DNA of 64,000 bases from Nocardioides sp. R-C-SC26 (GCF_021246465.1 NZ_JAHRHK010000016.1:1-64000), one strand, 5' to 3'. Positions 53,387 through 62,985 are shown, numbered from the stretch's first letter. Numbers and translations: made by a program. Notes: generated from the sequence alone by a model not told the origin.

Positions 53387-55600
53387 ATGGAGCAGCATCC
53401 GGTGTGGCCCGGCCAGCCCTACCCGCTCGGCGCCACCTACGACGGCCAAGGCACCAACTTCGCGGTGTTCAGCGAGGTGGCCGATCGCGTCGAGCTGTGC
53501 TTGTTCGACGCCGACGGCGATCCGGCGAGCGAGGTGCGCCACGAGCTGACCGAGGTCGACGCGTTCGTCTGGCACGGATACCTGCCGCAGGTGCAGCCGG
53601 GCCAGCGCTACGGCTACCGCGTGCACGGACCGTGGGAGCCCGAGCAGGGGCATCGCTGCAACCCGGCGAAGCTGCTGCTCGACCCCTACGCGAAGGCGAC
53701 CGCGGGCGAGATCGACTGGGACCCCAGCCTCTTCGGCTACGTCTTCGGTGAGGAGGAGACCCGCAACGACGACGACTCGGCCGCGCACATGACGCACGGC
53801 GTCGTGATCAACCCCTACTTCGACTGGGAGGACGATCGGCCGCCGTCGATCCCCTACGCCGAGTCGATCATCTACGAGACGCACGTCAAGGGTATGACGG
53901 CGCTGCACCCCGACATCCCTGAGGAGCTGCGCGGCACCTACGCCGGGCTCGCGCACCCCGCGGTCACCGACCACCTGACCCGCCTCGGGGTGACCGCGGT
54001 CGAGCTGATGCCGGTGCACCAGTTCGTGCACGACAACACTCTGCGCGAGAAGGGGCTGCGCAACTACTGGGGCTACAACACCCTCGCCTTCCTCGCACCG
54101 CACGCCGACTACGCCGCGGGTGACTCCGGCCAGCAGGTGCAGGAGTTCAAGTCGATGGTCAAGGCACTGCACGCCGCGGGCATCGAGGTCATCCTCGACG
54201 TCGTCTACAACCACACGGCCGAGGGGAACCACCTCGGCCCCACGCTGAGCTTCCGCGGCATCGACAACGCCGCCTACTACCGCCTGGTCGAGGACGACCC
54301 CGCGTACTACATGGACTACACCGGGACCGGAAACTCCCTCAACGTGCGCCACCCGCACTCGCTCCAGCTGATCATGGACTCGCTGCGCTACTGGGTCACC
54401 GAGATGCACGTCGACGGCTTCCGTTTCGACCTCGCCTCGGCCCTGGCCCGCGAGTTCTACGACGTCGACCGGCTCGCCACGTTCTTCGAGCTCGTGCAGC
54501 AGGACCCGGTGGTCTCCCAGGTCAAGCTGATCGCAGAGCCGTGGGACGTCGGTCCCGGCGGATACCAGGTCGGCGGCTTCCCGCCTCAGTGGACCGAGTG
54601 GAACGGCGCCTACCGCGACACGGTGCGCGACTTCTGGCGCGGCGAGCCGTCGCTGGGTGCGTTCGCCTCGCGCATCGCCGGCTCCTCCGACCTCTACGAG
54701 CACAGCGGACGGCGACCGGTCGCCTCGATCAACTTCGTCACCGCCCACGACGGGTTCACCCTGCGCGACCTGGTCTCCTACGACGAGAAGCACAACGAGG
54801 CCAACGGCGAGGAGAGCCGCGACGGCGAGAGCCACAACCGCTCGTGGAACCACGGCGTGGAGGGCGAGACCGACGACGCCGCGATCCTGACGGCGCGCGC
54901 CACCACCCAACGCAACCTGCTCACCACACTGCTGCTCAGCCAGGGCGTGCCGATGCTGCTGCACGGCGACGAGCTCGGCCGCACCCAGCGGGGCAACAAC
55001 AACACCTATGCCCAGGACTCCGAGATCAGCTGGGTGCACTGGGAGCGCGTCGACGAGCCGCTGCTGGAGTTCACCGCCTCGCTGATCAGGCTGCGCCGCG
55101 ACCACCCGACATTCCGACGTCGCCGCTTCTTCACCGGCACCACCGACCGCACCCCGGTGGCCGGCGGCGAGGGCGATCGCCTCAACGACATCGTGTGGCT
55201 GCACCTCGACGGCCGCGCCATGGTGGAGGCGGACTGGGGGGACGAGAACCAGGCACTCGGCATGTACCTCAACGGCCAGGCCATCGTGGGCCGCGACCCA
55301 CGTGGCATGCCCATCACCGACGATCACTTCCTGCTCTACTTCAACGCGGACGGCGACGCCGACGTCGTCCTCCCGCCGGCGGAGTACGCCGAGGCCTGGG
55401 ACGTCGTCGTCGATACGGCGCAGCAGGTCGCGAGCCGGCCGGCGCCGGCCGGAAGCACGCTCCCGATCCGCAGCCGCTCCGTCGTCGTGCTGCGCGAGCA
55501 CCGCCCGCTTGCCGTCGAGCCCGACGTCTCGGTCGCCGCCTCGGTGGCGGCGCTGCAGGCGCAGGACGATCCTGACGGCGCTGCCACGGCGGGCTCGTGA
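53387..55600 (+). CDS. glgX: Glycogen debranching enzyme GlgX
   Basis: 737 aa, GH13 isoamylase type. N-terminal CBM48 domain (YPLGATYDGQGTNFAVFSEVADRVELCLF). Catalytic residues: Asp in DGFRFDLASAL, Glu in KLIAEPWDVG, Asp in TAHDGFTLRD. It cuts alpha-1,6 branches so TreY can work on linear chains. First gene of glgX-treY-treZ; the stop overlaps the treY start. GGGGAGG lies before the ATG. Confidence 0.94.
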   Translation: MEQHPVWPGQPYPLGATYDGQGTNFAVFSEVADRVELCLFDADGDPASEVRHELTEVDAFVWHGYLPQVQPGQRYGYRVHGPWEPEQGHRCNPAKLLLDPYAKATAGEIDWDPSLFGYVFGEEETRNDDDSAAHMTHGVVINPYFDWEDDRPPSIPYAESIIYETHVKGMTALHPDIPEELRGTYAGLAHPAVTDHLTRLGVTAVELMPVHQFVHDNTLREKGLRNYWGYNTLAFLAPHADYAAGDSGQQVQEFKSMVKALHAAGIEVILDVVYNHTAEGNHLGPTLSFRGIDNAAYYRLVEDDPAYYMDYTGTGNSLNVRHPHSLQLIMDSLRYWVTEMHVDGFRFDLASALAREFYDVDRLATFFELVQQDPVVSQVKLIAEPWDVGPGGYQVGGFPPQWTEWNGAYRDTVRDFWRGEPSLGAFASRIAGSSDLYEHSGRRPVASINFVTAHDGFTLRDLVSYDEKHNEANGEESRDGESHNRSWNHGVEGETDDAAILTARATTQRNLLTTLLLSQGVPMLLHGDELGRTQRGNNNTYAQDSEISWVHWERVDEPLLEFTASLIRLRRDHPTFRRRRFFTGTTDRTPVAGGEGDRLNDIVWLHLDGRAMVEADWGDENQALGMYLNGQAIVGRDPRGMPITDDHFLLYFNADGDADVVLPPAEYAEAWDVVVDTAQQVASRPAPAGSTLPIRSRSVVVLREHRPLAVEPDVSVAASVAALQAQDDPDGAATAGS

Positions 55601-58050
55601 TGCGGACGCCGACGTCGACCTACCGGCTGCAGATCCGCGCCGGATTCGACCTGCACGAGGCCGCCCGTCGGCTGCCGTACCTGCACGACCTCGGCGTCGA
55701 CTGGGTCTACCTCTCCCCGATCCTGGCGGCCGAACCGGGCTCCGACCACGGCTACGACGTCGTCGCGCACGACCAGGTCGACGTTGCTCGCGGCGGACGC
55801 GAGGGACTGGCTGCTCTCGCCGCGGAGGCCCGACGTCTCGACATGGGCGTCCTCGTCGACATCGTGCCCAACCACATGGGGGTCGCCACTCCCGAGCACA
55901 ACAGGGGGTGGTGGTCGCTGCTCGCCGACGGCCCGGAGTCCGCTCATGCCGCGGCGTTCGACGTCGACTGGGAGCTCGGCGAGGGTCGGGTGCGGCTGCC
56001 CGTGCTCGGCGACGGCGGCCGCGACGACCTCACGCTCCGGCTGCCCGACGAGCCGGCCCACTACGAGTTGATGCACTGGACGCGGGCCGACCACGATCTC
56101 AACTACCGCCGCTTCTTCGCCGTCAACTCACTCGCAGGAGTGCGGGTGGAGGAGCGCGCCGTCTTCGATGCCTCCCACGTCGAGATCGGACGATGGTTCG
56201 GAGAGGGCCTGGTCGACGGGCTACGCATCGACCACCCCGATGGTCTGCGCGACCCCGCTCGCTATCTGACCGATCTCGCCGAGCTGACCGGCGGTGCCTA
56301 CGTGCTGGTGGAGAAGATCCTCGCCCTTCGAGACGCCTCGTCCCTCGGCTCCTCAGGAACCACCCTTCGAGACGCCTCGTCCCTCGGCTCCTCAGGAACC
56401 ACCCTTCGAGACGCCTCGTCCCTCAGCTCCTCAGGAACCACCCTTCGAGACGCCTCGTCCCTCAGCTCCTCACCGACCGCCGTCGGGGAGCAGCTGCCCG
56501 ACGACTGGGCCTGCGCCGGCACCACCGGGTACGACGCTCTCGGCTGGATCGACCGGGTGCTCACCGACCCGGACGGGATCGCCGCACTACCCGGACCGTC
56601 GATCGACTACGACGAGCTGGTGCACGACCTCAAGCGCGACGTCGCCGACGACCTCCTGGGCTCGGAGATCCGACGCGTGGCTCGTGAGCTCGCCCCGGTG
56701 GCCGAGGAGCCCGAAACCCCCCGTACCGCAAGGGGTCCGCACAGCTCGGCGGGTCTCGAGACGCTCGCCAGCGCGAGCTCCTCGACCACCGAAGGCACTG
56801 CCAGCGCGAGCTCCTCGACCAGCGAAGCGACAGTCGACGCGCTGGCGGAGATCGCGGCGTGCTTCCCGGTCTACCGCTCCTACCTGCCGCACGGTCGCGA
56901 GCATCTGGAGCACGCCGTGGCCGAGGCCCGGCGGCGGCGACCCGACCTGACGACGACACTGGATGCGGTCGCACCGGTGCTCGCCGACGCCACGCACCCC
57001 GCGGCCCTGCGGTTCCAGCAGACGACGGGCGCGGTGATGGCCAAGGGCGTCGAGGACTCCGCCTTCTACCGCTACCCGCGCCTGACCTCGCTGACCGAGG
57101 TCGGCGGCGAGCCGAGCATCACGGCGATGACGCCGGCGCAGTTCCACGCGACGATGGCGCACCGGCAGGAGCATTGGCCGCACGCGATGACGGCGCTCAG
57201 CACGCACGACACCAAGCGCGGCGAGGATGTCCGCGCGCGCATCGCCGTCCTCGCGGAGGTTCCCCAGGTGTGGTCCCGCGCCTTCGCCGAGCTCCAGCGC
57301 CTGACCCCGCTCCCCGAGTCGGCCGCGTTGGTGCTCTGGCAGGCCGTACTCGGCGCGTGGGACGACGACGACACCACGTTGCGTGATCGTCTGCGCGCCT
57401 ACGCGCCGAAGGCGATGCGGGAGGCAGGCGAGCACACGACGTGGACCTCCCCCGACGCCGACTTCGAGGCGCGTGTGCGCGGTGCCGTGGATGCGGCGTT
57501 CGACGACGCCGACGTCCGCGCGGTGCTGGACGGCCTGCGAGCCGTGGTAGCCGATCCCGGACGGTCCAACGCCCTGGCGGCGAAGCTGATCGCGCTGACG
57601 ATGCCCGGCGTGCCCGACGTCTACCAGGGCTCCGAGCTCTGGGAGCTGTCGCTGGTCGACCCCGACAACCGGCGCCCTGTCGACTTCGACCTCCGGGCCC
57701 GTCTGATCAGCGACCCCGCGCTGCCGCACCCGGCGCGGACCAAGTTGACCCTGACGGCGGCCGCGTTGCGCCTGCGTCGCGATCGCTCGGAGCTCTTCAC
57801 CCGCTACGACGCCGTCGCGGCGACCGGCGGGGCAGCCGAGCATGCGGTGGCGTTCGACCGCGGCGGAGCGATCGCCGTCGCGACCAGACTCCCGGTCGGC
57901 CTCGCCGCGCGCGGCGGGTGGGGCCGGACGCGACTCGACCTGCCGTCGGGCAGGTGGCGCGACGTGCTGACCGGCGCGGAGACCGACGGCGCGCTCGGTG
58001 ACCTGCTCGCCGTCCACCCGGTGGCACTGCTGATCCGGGAGGATCGATGA
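55600..58050 (+). CDS. treY: Maltooligosyl trehalose synthase TreY with two repeat-derived insertions
   Basis: About 816 aa, GH13. TSTYRLQIRAGFDLHEAARRLPYLHDLGVDWVYLSP is the family start. Catalytic candidates are Asp in GLRIDHPDGL, Glu in VEKIL (codon 56311-56313) and Asp in STHDTKR. It turns the reducing-end glucose to alpha,alpha-1,1. Homologues run from VEKIL almost directly to GEQLPxDW; here about 50 residues are inserted (LRDASSLGSSGTT repeated about four times) from a 39-bp tandem repeat. A second insertion (SAGLETLASASSSTTEG, about 35 residues) lies before ACFPVYRSYLP. Both keep the frame. The ATG at 55600 or the GTG at 55597 may be used. The stop overlaps treZ. Confidence 0.93.
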   Translation: MRTPTSTYRLQIRAGFDLHEAARRLPYLHDLGVDWVYLSPILAAEPGSDHGYDVVAHDQVDVARGGREGLAALAAEARRLDMGVLVDIVPNHMGVATPEHNRGWWSLLADGPESAHAAAFDVDWELGEGRVRLPVLGDGGRDDLTLRLPDEPAHYELMHWTRADHDLNYRRFFAVNSLAGVRVEERAVFDASHVEIGRWFGEGLVDGLRIDHPDGLRDPARYLTDLAELTGGAYVLVEKILALRDASSLGSSGTTLRDASSLGSSGTTLRDASSLSSSGTTLRDASSLSSSPTAVGEQLPDDWACAGTTGYDALGWIDRVLTDPDGIAALPGPSIDYDELVHDLKRDVADDLLGSEIRRVARELAPVAEEPETPRTARGPHSSAGLETLASASSSTTEGTASASSSTSEATVDALAEIAACFPVYRSYLPHGREHLEHAVAEARRRRPDLTTTLDAVAPVLADATHPAALRFQQTTGAVMAKGVEDSAFYRYPRLTSLTEVGGEPSITAMTPAQFHATMAHRQEHWPHAMTALSTHDTKRGEDVRARIAVLAEVPQVWSRAFAELQRLTPLPESAALVLWQAVLGAWDDDDTTLRDRLRAYAPKAMREAGEHTTWTSPDADFEARVRGAVDAAFDDADVRAVLDGLRAVVADPGRSNALAAKLIALTMPGVPDVYQGSELWELSLVDPDNRRPVDFDLRARLISDPALPHPARTKLTLTAAALRLRRDRSELFTRYDAVAATGGAAEHAVAFDRGGAIAVATRLPVGLAARGGWGRTRLDLPSGRWRDVLTGAETDGALGDLLAVHPVALLIREDR
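56324..56472 (+). repeat. 39-bp tandem repeat in treY
   Basis: Units start at 56324, 56363, 56402 and 56441; the last is partial. Each begins CCCTTCGAGACGCCTCGTCC and ends CTCCTCAGGAACCA. Units 3-4 differ from 1-2 by CAG for CGG. The core TTCGAGAC...CTCCTCA is the dispersed family motif. 39 is divisible by three, so the frame is kept. Confidence 0.95.
56748..56832 (+). repeat. Dispersed repeat copy inside treY
   Basis: GGGTCTCGAGACGCTCGCCA, then GCGCGAGCTCCTCGACCACC, then a second partial unit GCCAGCGCGAGCTCCTCGAC. It matches the intergenic copies closely and is read in frame. Confidence 0.85.
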
Positions 58051-59846
58051 GACCGCACCCGCCCATGCGCGGGATGTTCGACGTCTGGGCGCCCCGGGCC
58101 GGGCGCGTGCGCCTGATCTGCGGTGACAACGTCGGCGGCGGCGTGGTGGAGATGGCGCGCGACGAGACCGGCTGGTGGTCACCGCTCGATCCGCTGCCAC
58201 GCGTCGTCGAACGGCTCGACGACCGCGACCCGAGCAGTGCCTACGTCGACTACGGCTACATGCTCGACGACGACCCGGCGGTGCTGCCGGACCCACGTTC
58301 GCGACGTCAACCCGGAGGCGTCCTCGCGCTCTCGCGCACCCTCGATCCCGCCCGTTTCGTCTGGACCGACGACGCCTGGACCGGGCGCCAGCTCGCGGGC
58401 AGCGTGATCTACGAGCTCCATGTCGGCACGTTCACCCCTGCGGGCACCTTCGATGCCGCCATCGCCCAGCTGGGTCACCTGTGCTCGATCGGCGTCGACG
58501 CCGTCGAGCTGATGCCGGTCAACGCCTTCGACGGCACCCACAACTGGGGGTACGACGGCGTGCTCTGGTCGGCGGTCCATGAGGGCTACGGGGGCCCGGA
58601 CGGCTATCGGCGGTTCGTCGACGCCTGCCACCGCGCCGGCATCGCGGTGATCCAGGACGTCGTCTACAACCACCTCGGGCCCTCGGGGAACTATCTGCCG
58701 CGCTTCGGCCCGTACCTCAAACAGGGGCGCAACACCTGGGGCGACCTGATCAACCTGGACGGCGAGGGCAGCGGCGAGGTGCGCCGCCTCATCCTCGACA
58801 ACGTCGCGATGTGGTTCACCGACTTCCACGTCGACGGACTGCGCCTGGATGCGGTGCACGCGCTGCACGACGACTCGCCGGTGCACCTGCTTGAGGAGAT
58901 GGCGATCGAGACCGCCGCACTCTCCGCCCACCTGCGCCGCCCGCTGACGCTGATCGCCGAGTCCGACCTCAACGACCCGCACCTGATCACACCGCGCGAG
59001 GCGGGCGGGTTCGGCTTGGATGCCCAGTGGAGCGACGACTTCCACCACGCCGTCCACGTGGCCCTGACGGGGGAGACCACCGGCTACTACGCCGACTTCG
59101 CGCCGCTCTCGGCGCTGGCGAAGGTGTGCGAACGCGGGTTCTTCCACGACGGCACGTTCAGCTCCTTCCGCGAGCGCGAGCACGGTGTGGCGATCGATAC
59201 CGCCACCCTGCCGGCCTGGCGTCTCGTCGTGTGCAGCCAGAACCACGACCAGATCGGCAACCGCGCGATCGGTGACCGACTCACCGCCCACCTCGACGAC
59301 GACCAGCTCGCCTGCGCGGCACTGCTCACGCTCGCGGGGCCCTTCACCCCGATGCTCTTCCAGGGCGAGGAGTGGGGCGCGAGCACCCCGTTCCAGTTCT
59401 TCACCAGCCACTCCGACCGCGAGATCGGACGCGCGACCGGGGAGGGCCGGATCGCCGAGTTCGCGCGGATGGGTTGGGATCCCGACGTCGTGCCGGACCC
59501 GCAGGACCCCGCGACCTTCGACCGCTCGATTCTCGACTGGGGCGAACCCGACACCGAACGCGGGCGCCGGCTGCTCGCCGTCTACCGTCGCCTGGCGGAG
59601 CTGCGCCGCACCGAGCCCGACCTCACCGACCCCGACCTCCGCGCGGTCTCGTGCCGGGTGGACGAGGGCGCTCGACTCTTCTCGATGACGCGCGGTGCCC
59701 TCGAGATGGTGGTGAACTTCGGCGACCAGAGCGTCACCGCTCGGATCGGTGCGAGCGAGGTGCTGTTCCAGACGCCGTCCGGCGTGCGGCTGGACGACGG
59801 CGTGCTCACCGTGCCGCCGCACGGCGGCGCGTTGCTGCGTCGGTGA
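58047..59846 (+). CDS. treZ: Maltooligosyl trehalose trehalohydrolase TreZ
   Basis: 599 aa, GH13. N-terminal domain (MFDVWAPRAGRVRLICGDNVGGG), then VDAVELMPVNAFDGTHNWGYDGV and VVYNHLGPSGNYL. Catalytic residues: Asp in DGLRLDAVHAL, Glu in LIAESDLNDP, Asp in QNHDQIGNR. It releases trehalose from the TreY product. Overlaps treY by 4 bp. Last gene of the operon, followed by a repeat that can fold as a terminator. Confidence 0.95.
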   Translation: MRPHPPMRGMFDVWAPRAGRVRLICGDNVGGGVVEMARDETGWWSPLDPLPRVVERLDDRDPSSAYVDYGYMLDDDPAVLPDPRSRRQPGGVLALSRTLDPARFVWTDDAWTGRQLAGSVIYELHVGTFTPAGTFDAAIAQLGHLCSIGVDAVELMPVNAFDGTHNWGYDGVLWSAVHEGYGGPDGYRRFVDACHRAGIAVIQDVVYNHLGPSGNYLPRFGPYLKQGRNTWGDLINLDGEGSGEVRRLILDNVAMWFTDFHVDGLRLDAVHALHDDSPVHLLEEMAIETAALSAHLRRPLTLIAESDLNDPHLITPREAGGFGLDAQWSDDFHHAVHVALTGETTGYYADFAPLSALAKVCERGFFHDGTFSSFREREHGVAIDTATLPAWRLVVCSQNHDQIGNRAIGDRLTAHLDDDQLACAALLTLAGPFTPMLFQGEEWGASTPFQFFTSHSDREIGRATGEGRIAEFARMGWDPDVVPDPQDPATFDRSILDWGEPDTERGRRLLAVYRRLAELRRTEPDLTDPDLRAVSCRVDEGARLFSMTRGALEMVVNFGDQSVTARIGASEVLFQTPSGVRLDDGVLTVPPHGGALLRR

Positions 59847-59855
59847 CTGGCCGGC

Positions 59856-59932
59856 GTCGGGCATCTCGACAAGCTCGATGACCGGGTTCGCCGGTGGTCG
59901 AGCCTGTCGAGAACCGGCTACGCCGCCGCGAC
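59856..59932. repeat. Dispersed palindromic repeat after treZ
   Basis: CTCGACAAGCTCGA and TCGAGCCTGTCGAG form an imperfect 14-bp stem around CCGGGTTCGCCGGTGG. It is the form of the family also seen at 15.55 kb, and may act as terminator between treZ and the convergent lipoprotein gene. Confidence 0.7.
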
Positions 59933-59940
59933 GGCCCGCC

Positions 59941-60648
59941 TCACCCGCCGAGGTCGCGGAGGTCGACGATCTCGTCCTCGGCAGGCGCCCGGACCTCGAA
60001 TTCCTCGTTGAACTCCGAGAAGTTGACCGACCCTGCCTCGTCGCCGTCCGGCCCCTCGAACCTGACCAGGTAGTGCGGCTCCTCGACGCGGACGTAGCCG
60101 AAGGTCTCCCCGTCGTCGTCCTCGCGCTTCAGGCGCACGACCGACTCCCCGTCGATCACTTCGGTGCCGTCGACCGCGAAGCCGGAGTCGCCCTCCTCCT
60201 CGGCGATCTCGTCGACCAGCTCACCGACCGAGACCTCGAGGTCGCACGTGCCTCCGATCATCATCTCGGGTTCGGCCCCGAAGGGGAGCCACTTGCCCCG
60301 GACGGCTTCGAGCGCGGCTTCGTCGTCGCCCGCGCCGAAGGAACGCCAGAAGTCGTCGCCGGCACGGATCCACACCTCGTCGCCAACTCCGCGGACCTCA
60401 GCGACGCCGTCTCCGAACCCGAACGTGCCGAGGCAGTCGCCGTCGGCGGCGAGCTGCGTGTCCGACCCGGCCTCCCGACCGTCGCCCACGAGGCCGATGG
60501 TGATCCGGACCGACGTCAGGTCGCTCATCTCCGAAGCCGCGGCGGCGAGGATCTCCTCGGCCGACTGATCCGCGAAGTCGTCGCCGCCGCACCCGGCCAG
60601 CGCCGCTGCAACTCCGATCGCCACCAGTGCGGTACCGCTGCGCCTCAT
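59941..60648 (-). CDS. Lipoprotein, LppX/LprG-like
   Basis: 235 aa. Lipobox AALAGC (Cys about residue 18 after MRRSGTALVAIGVAA). The mature protein is acidic and mostly beta/helix alternating (AEEILAAAASEMSDLTSVRITIGL, EVWIRAGDDFWRSFG, YLVRFEGPDGDEAGSVNFSEFNEEFEVRAP). This matches LppX_LprAFG-type lipid-binding lipoproteins. It lies just downstream of an MMPL lipid exporter, its functional match in mycobacteria. Confidence 0.78.
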   Translation of the reverse strand: MRRSGTALVAIGVAAALAGCGGDDFADQSAEEILAAAASEMSDLTSVRITIGLVGDGREAGSDTQLAADGDCLGTFGFGDGVAEVRGVGDEVWIRAGDDFWRSFGAGDDEAALEAVRGKWLPFGAEPEMMIGGTCDLEVSVGELVDEIAEEEGDSGFAVDGTEVIDGESVVRLKREDDDGETFGYVRVEEPHYLVRFEGPDGDEAGSVNFSEFNEEFEVRAPAEDEIVDLRDLGG

Positions 60649-60679
60649 CCCGGCACGGTAGTCACCGCAGCTGCGCCGC

Positions 60680-60710
60680 GCGGAGAGGGCCATCGAGCAG
60701 CCCTCTCCGC
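60680..60710 (-). terminator. Terminator of the MMPL gene
   Basis: GCGGAGAGGGC (60680-60690) pairs with GCCCTCTCCGC (60700-60710), an 11-bp perfect stem 8 bp past the MMPL stop. Confidence 0.8.
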
Positions 60711-60717
60711 AGCGCAC

Positions 60718-62934
60718 CTACGCGACGACGGCGGGCTCGCGATCCCGCGGAGGCTCGGGGGCCTCTTCGCGGAAGCCGTAGCGCTCCCACCAGCGACGCA
60801 GCGGTCCGGGCGCCCACCAGTTCCAGGCTCCGAGCAGCTTCATCGTGGCCGGCACCAGGAGGGCTCGCACGATGGTCGCGTCGACGAGCAGGGCGACGAG
60901 CATGCCGATGCCGAGCATCTTCATGAACACGATCCCGCTCATGCCGAAGGCACCGATCACCACCCCGAGCAGCAGCGCGGCACTGGTGATGATCCGTCCC
61001 GTCTTCTGCACGCCGGTAGCGACGGCGACGGCGTTGCGGCGGGCCGGGTCGGCGACGAGCTCCGGGTCGCCGGCACTGCGGTCCCACTGCTCGCGCACCC
61101 GCGAGAGCAGGAACACCTCGTAGTCCATCGAGAGCCCGAACAGGATCGCCAGCATCACGATCGGGTTGGTCAGGTCCAAGAAGCCTTGCGGGGAGAAGCC
61201 CAGCAGGTCCGAGAGATGCCCGTCGCTGAAGATCCAGGTGACGACGCCGAACGCCGCCGTGATGGAGAGCGTGTTCATCAGCACGGCCTTGATCGGCAGC
61301 ACCAACGAGCCGAAGGCGATGAACAGCAGCACGAGCATGACGCCGATGACGATCAGGCCCATGAGCGGCAGGTGCGCGCCGATCGACGACGCGAGGTCGA
61401 CGGTGTCGGCGGTGAGGCCACCGACCAGAGCCTCCCCCGACGGCGGTGCGACGTCGCGGATCGAGCGGACGATGTCCTGCGAGCGCTCGGTCTGGCTGTT
61501 GCCGTTCCAGGCAGCACGCAGCAGGACGTGCTCGGTGTCCGTGGCGACCTCGGTGACGCCGACGATTCCCGGCACCTCGGCAACGGCTGCCTGGTAGGCG
61601 GCGCGGTCGGCGGCGTCGGCACCGCTCAGCATGATGCTCGCGGTCGACTGCTCGGCGCCGAACTCCTCGTTGAGCAGGACGGCGGCCTGGTGGGCCGGTG
61701 CGTGCGAGGGCAGCACCCGGTAGTCGACGCTGCCCCACTTCACGCCGAGGAACGGGGCGGCGACCAGAAGCAGCCCACCGACGGTCACGGCGATGACCAG
61801 GAACGGCCGACGCATGACGGCGTGCGCGAGGCGACCCCAGCGACCGTGCGGGTCCTCGACGGCGACCGCCCGGTGGCGCCGCCACGGGAGGCGGCCGGCG
61901 TCCACGCGTCGTCCGAGCATGCGCAGCACGGCCGGGAGGATCGTGAGCGCGGCGAGCATGGCGATCACCACGGCCGCGACGCCGCCGTAGCCCATGCTGC
62001 GCAGGAACGCCTGGGGGAAGATCAGCAGGCTCGACATCGCCGCGGCGACCGTGAGCCCGGAGAAGAGCACCGTGCGGCCCGCCGTGGCGAGCGTGCGCCT
62101 GATCGCGATGTCCGCGGCGTCGGGGTGATCGGCCGGCAGGAGCGCGAGCTCCTCGCGGAACCTGCTGATCACGAACAGGGCGTAGTCGATGGCGAGGCCG
62201 ATGCCGATGAGCGAGACGATGTTGACCGCGAAGATCGACACGTCGGTGAACGAGGCGATCACGCGGACGACGGCGAGCGCGCCGAGCATCGCGATCAGGC
62301 CGACCAGGGCGGGCATCGAGGCGGCGACGAGGCTGCCGAAGATCAGCAACGCGAGGAGCACCACGATCGGGAACGAGATCAGCTCCGCCCGCTTGAGGTC
62401 GTTCGAGGTCTCCTTGTTCACGTCGTCGTAGACGGCGAACCCGCCCGCGATGTCGGTGGTCAGGCCCGACGTCGCGGGGGCGTCGAGTGCGGGGCGCACG
62501 TCGTCGTAGTTGCGCAGGTACTCGTTCTCGGAGTCGCCGGCCATCGAGATCAGCACCTGGGCGTAGTGACCGTCGCCGCTGACCAGCTCGGGGGCGAGCT
62601 CGGGCGGAGCGGCGTAGTAGGGCACCACGGTGGCGACGGCGTCGTCCGGGATGCCGGCCACGATGTCCTCGACGGCTGTCTGGAACCGCGGGTCGTCGGC
62701 CGTCATCTCGTCGCTGCCGTAGATCGCGACGACGTTGACCGTCTGGTTGCCGAAGACCTCGCGCTCCAGCGCCAGCTCGCGTGCGGTCTCGCTGTCCTTG
62801 TCGTCGAAGCCGCCCCGGTCGAGGGAGTCGAAGACCCCCATCCCGTAGACGGCCGCGGCCAGGGTGAGCAGCACCCCGGCGACGACGACGGCGCGCGCTC
62901 GCCGCGCCACCACATCTGCCCAACGACCCAACAT
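60718..62934 (-). CDS. MMPL-family RND transporter
   Basis: 738 aa. One N-terminal helix, a periplasmic domain (about residues 45-180), helices 2-6 (including VSLIGIGLAIDYALFVISRFREEL with the D-Y proton-relay pair), a cytoplasmic loop, helix 7 and a second periplasmic domain, then helices 8-12 (LFGLSMDYEVFLLSRVREQWDRS). Proton-driven export of lipids or drugs. Divergent TetR regulator shares a tandem operator region. Confidence 0.92.
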   Translation of the reverse strand: MLGRWADVVARRARAVVVAGVLLTLAAAVYGMGVFDSLDRGGFDDKDSETARELALEREVFGNQTVNVVAIYGSDEMTADDPRFQTAVEDIVAGIPDDAVATVVPYYAAPPELAPELVSGDGHYAQVLISMAGDSENEYLRNYDDVRPALDAPATSGLTTDIAGGFAVYDDVNKETSNDLKRAELISFPIVVLLALLIFGSLVAASMPALVGLIAMLGALAVVRVIASFTDVSIFAVNIVSLIGIGLAIDYALFVISRFREELALLPADHPDAADIAIRRTLATAGRTVLFSGLTVAAAMSSLLIFPQAFLRSMGYGGVAAVVIAMLAALTILPAVLRMLGRRVDAGRLPWRRHRAVAVEDPHGRWGRLAHAVMRRPFLVIAVTVGGLLLVAAPFLGVKWGSVDYRVLPSHAPAHQAAVLLNEEFGAEQSTASIMLSGADAADRAAYQAAVAEVPGIVGVTEVATDTEHVLLRAAWNGNSQTERSQDIVRSIRDVAPPSGEALVGGLTADTVDLASSIGAHLPLMGLIVIGVMLVLLFIAFGSLVLPIKAVLMNTLSITAAFGVVTWIFSDGHLSDLLGFSPQGFLDLTNPIVMLAILFGLSMDYEVFLLSRVREQWDRSAGDPELVADPARRNAVAVATGVQKTGRIITSAALLLGVVIGAFGMSGIVFMKMLGIGMLVALLVDATIVRALLVPATMKLLGAWNWWAPGPLRRWWERYGFREEAPEPPRDREPAVVA

Positions 62935-62954
62935 CGCGAACCCCTTTCAGTCTT

Positions 62955-62985
62955 GTGAACGGCGTTCACCGTAAACGGTGTAAAC
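62955..62985. promoter_or_regulatory. Tandem TetR operators, MMPL / TetR gap
   Basis: GTGAACGGCGTTCAC (62955-62969) and CACCGTAAACGGTG (62967-62980) are overlapping palindromes. Half-sites G-T-(G/A)-(A/A)-AC recur about every 8-9 bp (GTGAAC, GTTCAC, GTAAAC, GTAAAC). TAAACT follows at 62981-62986 as a possible -10 of the TetR gene. Confidence 0.7.

Noticed and set aside
53255..55501. 748-codon minus-strand open frame
   Set aside because: Antisense shadow of glgX.
56324..56472. CRISPR array
   Set aside because: Units are contiguous 39-bp tandem copies without unique spacers, lie inside treY in frame, and no cas gene is present.
59749..62958. 1069-codon open frame on the plus strand
   Set aside because: It lies antisense to the MMPL and lipoprotein genes, whose family motifs are clear. 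Long antisense frames arise from the extreme third-position GC.
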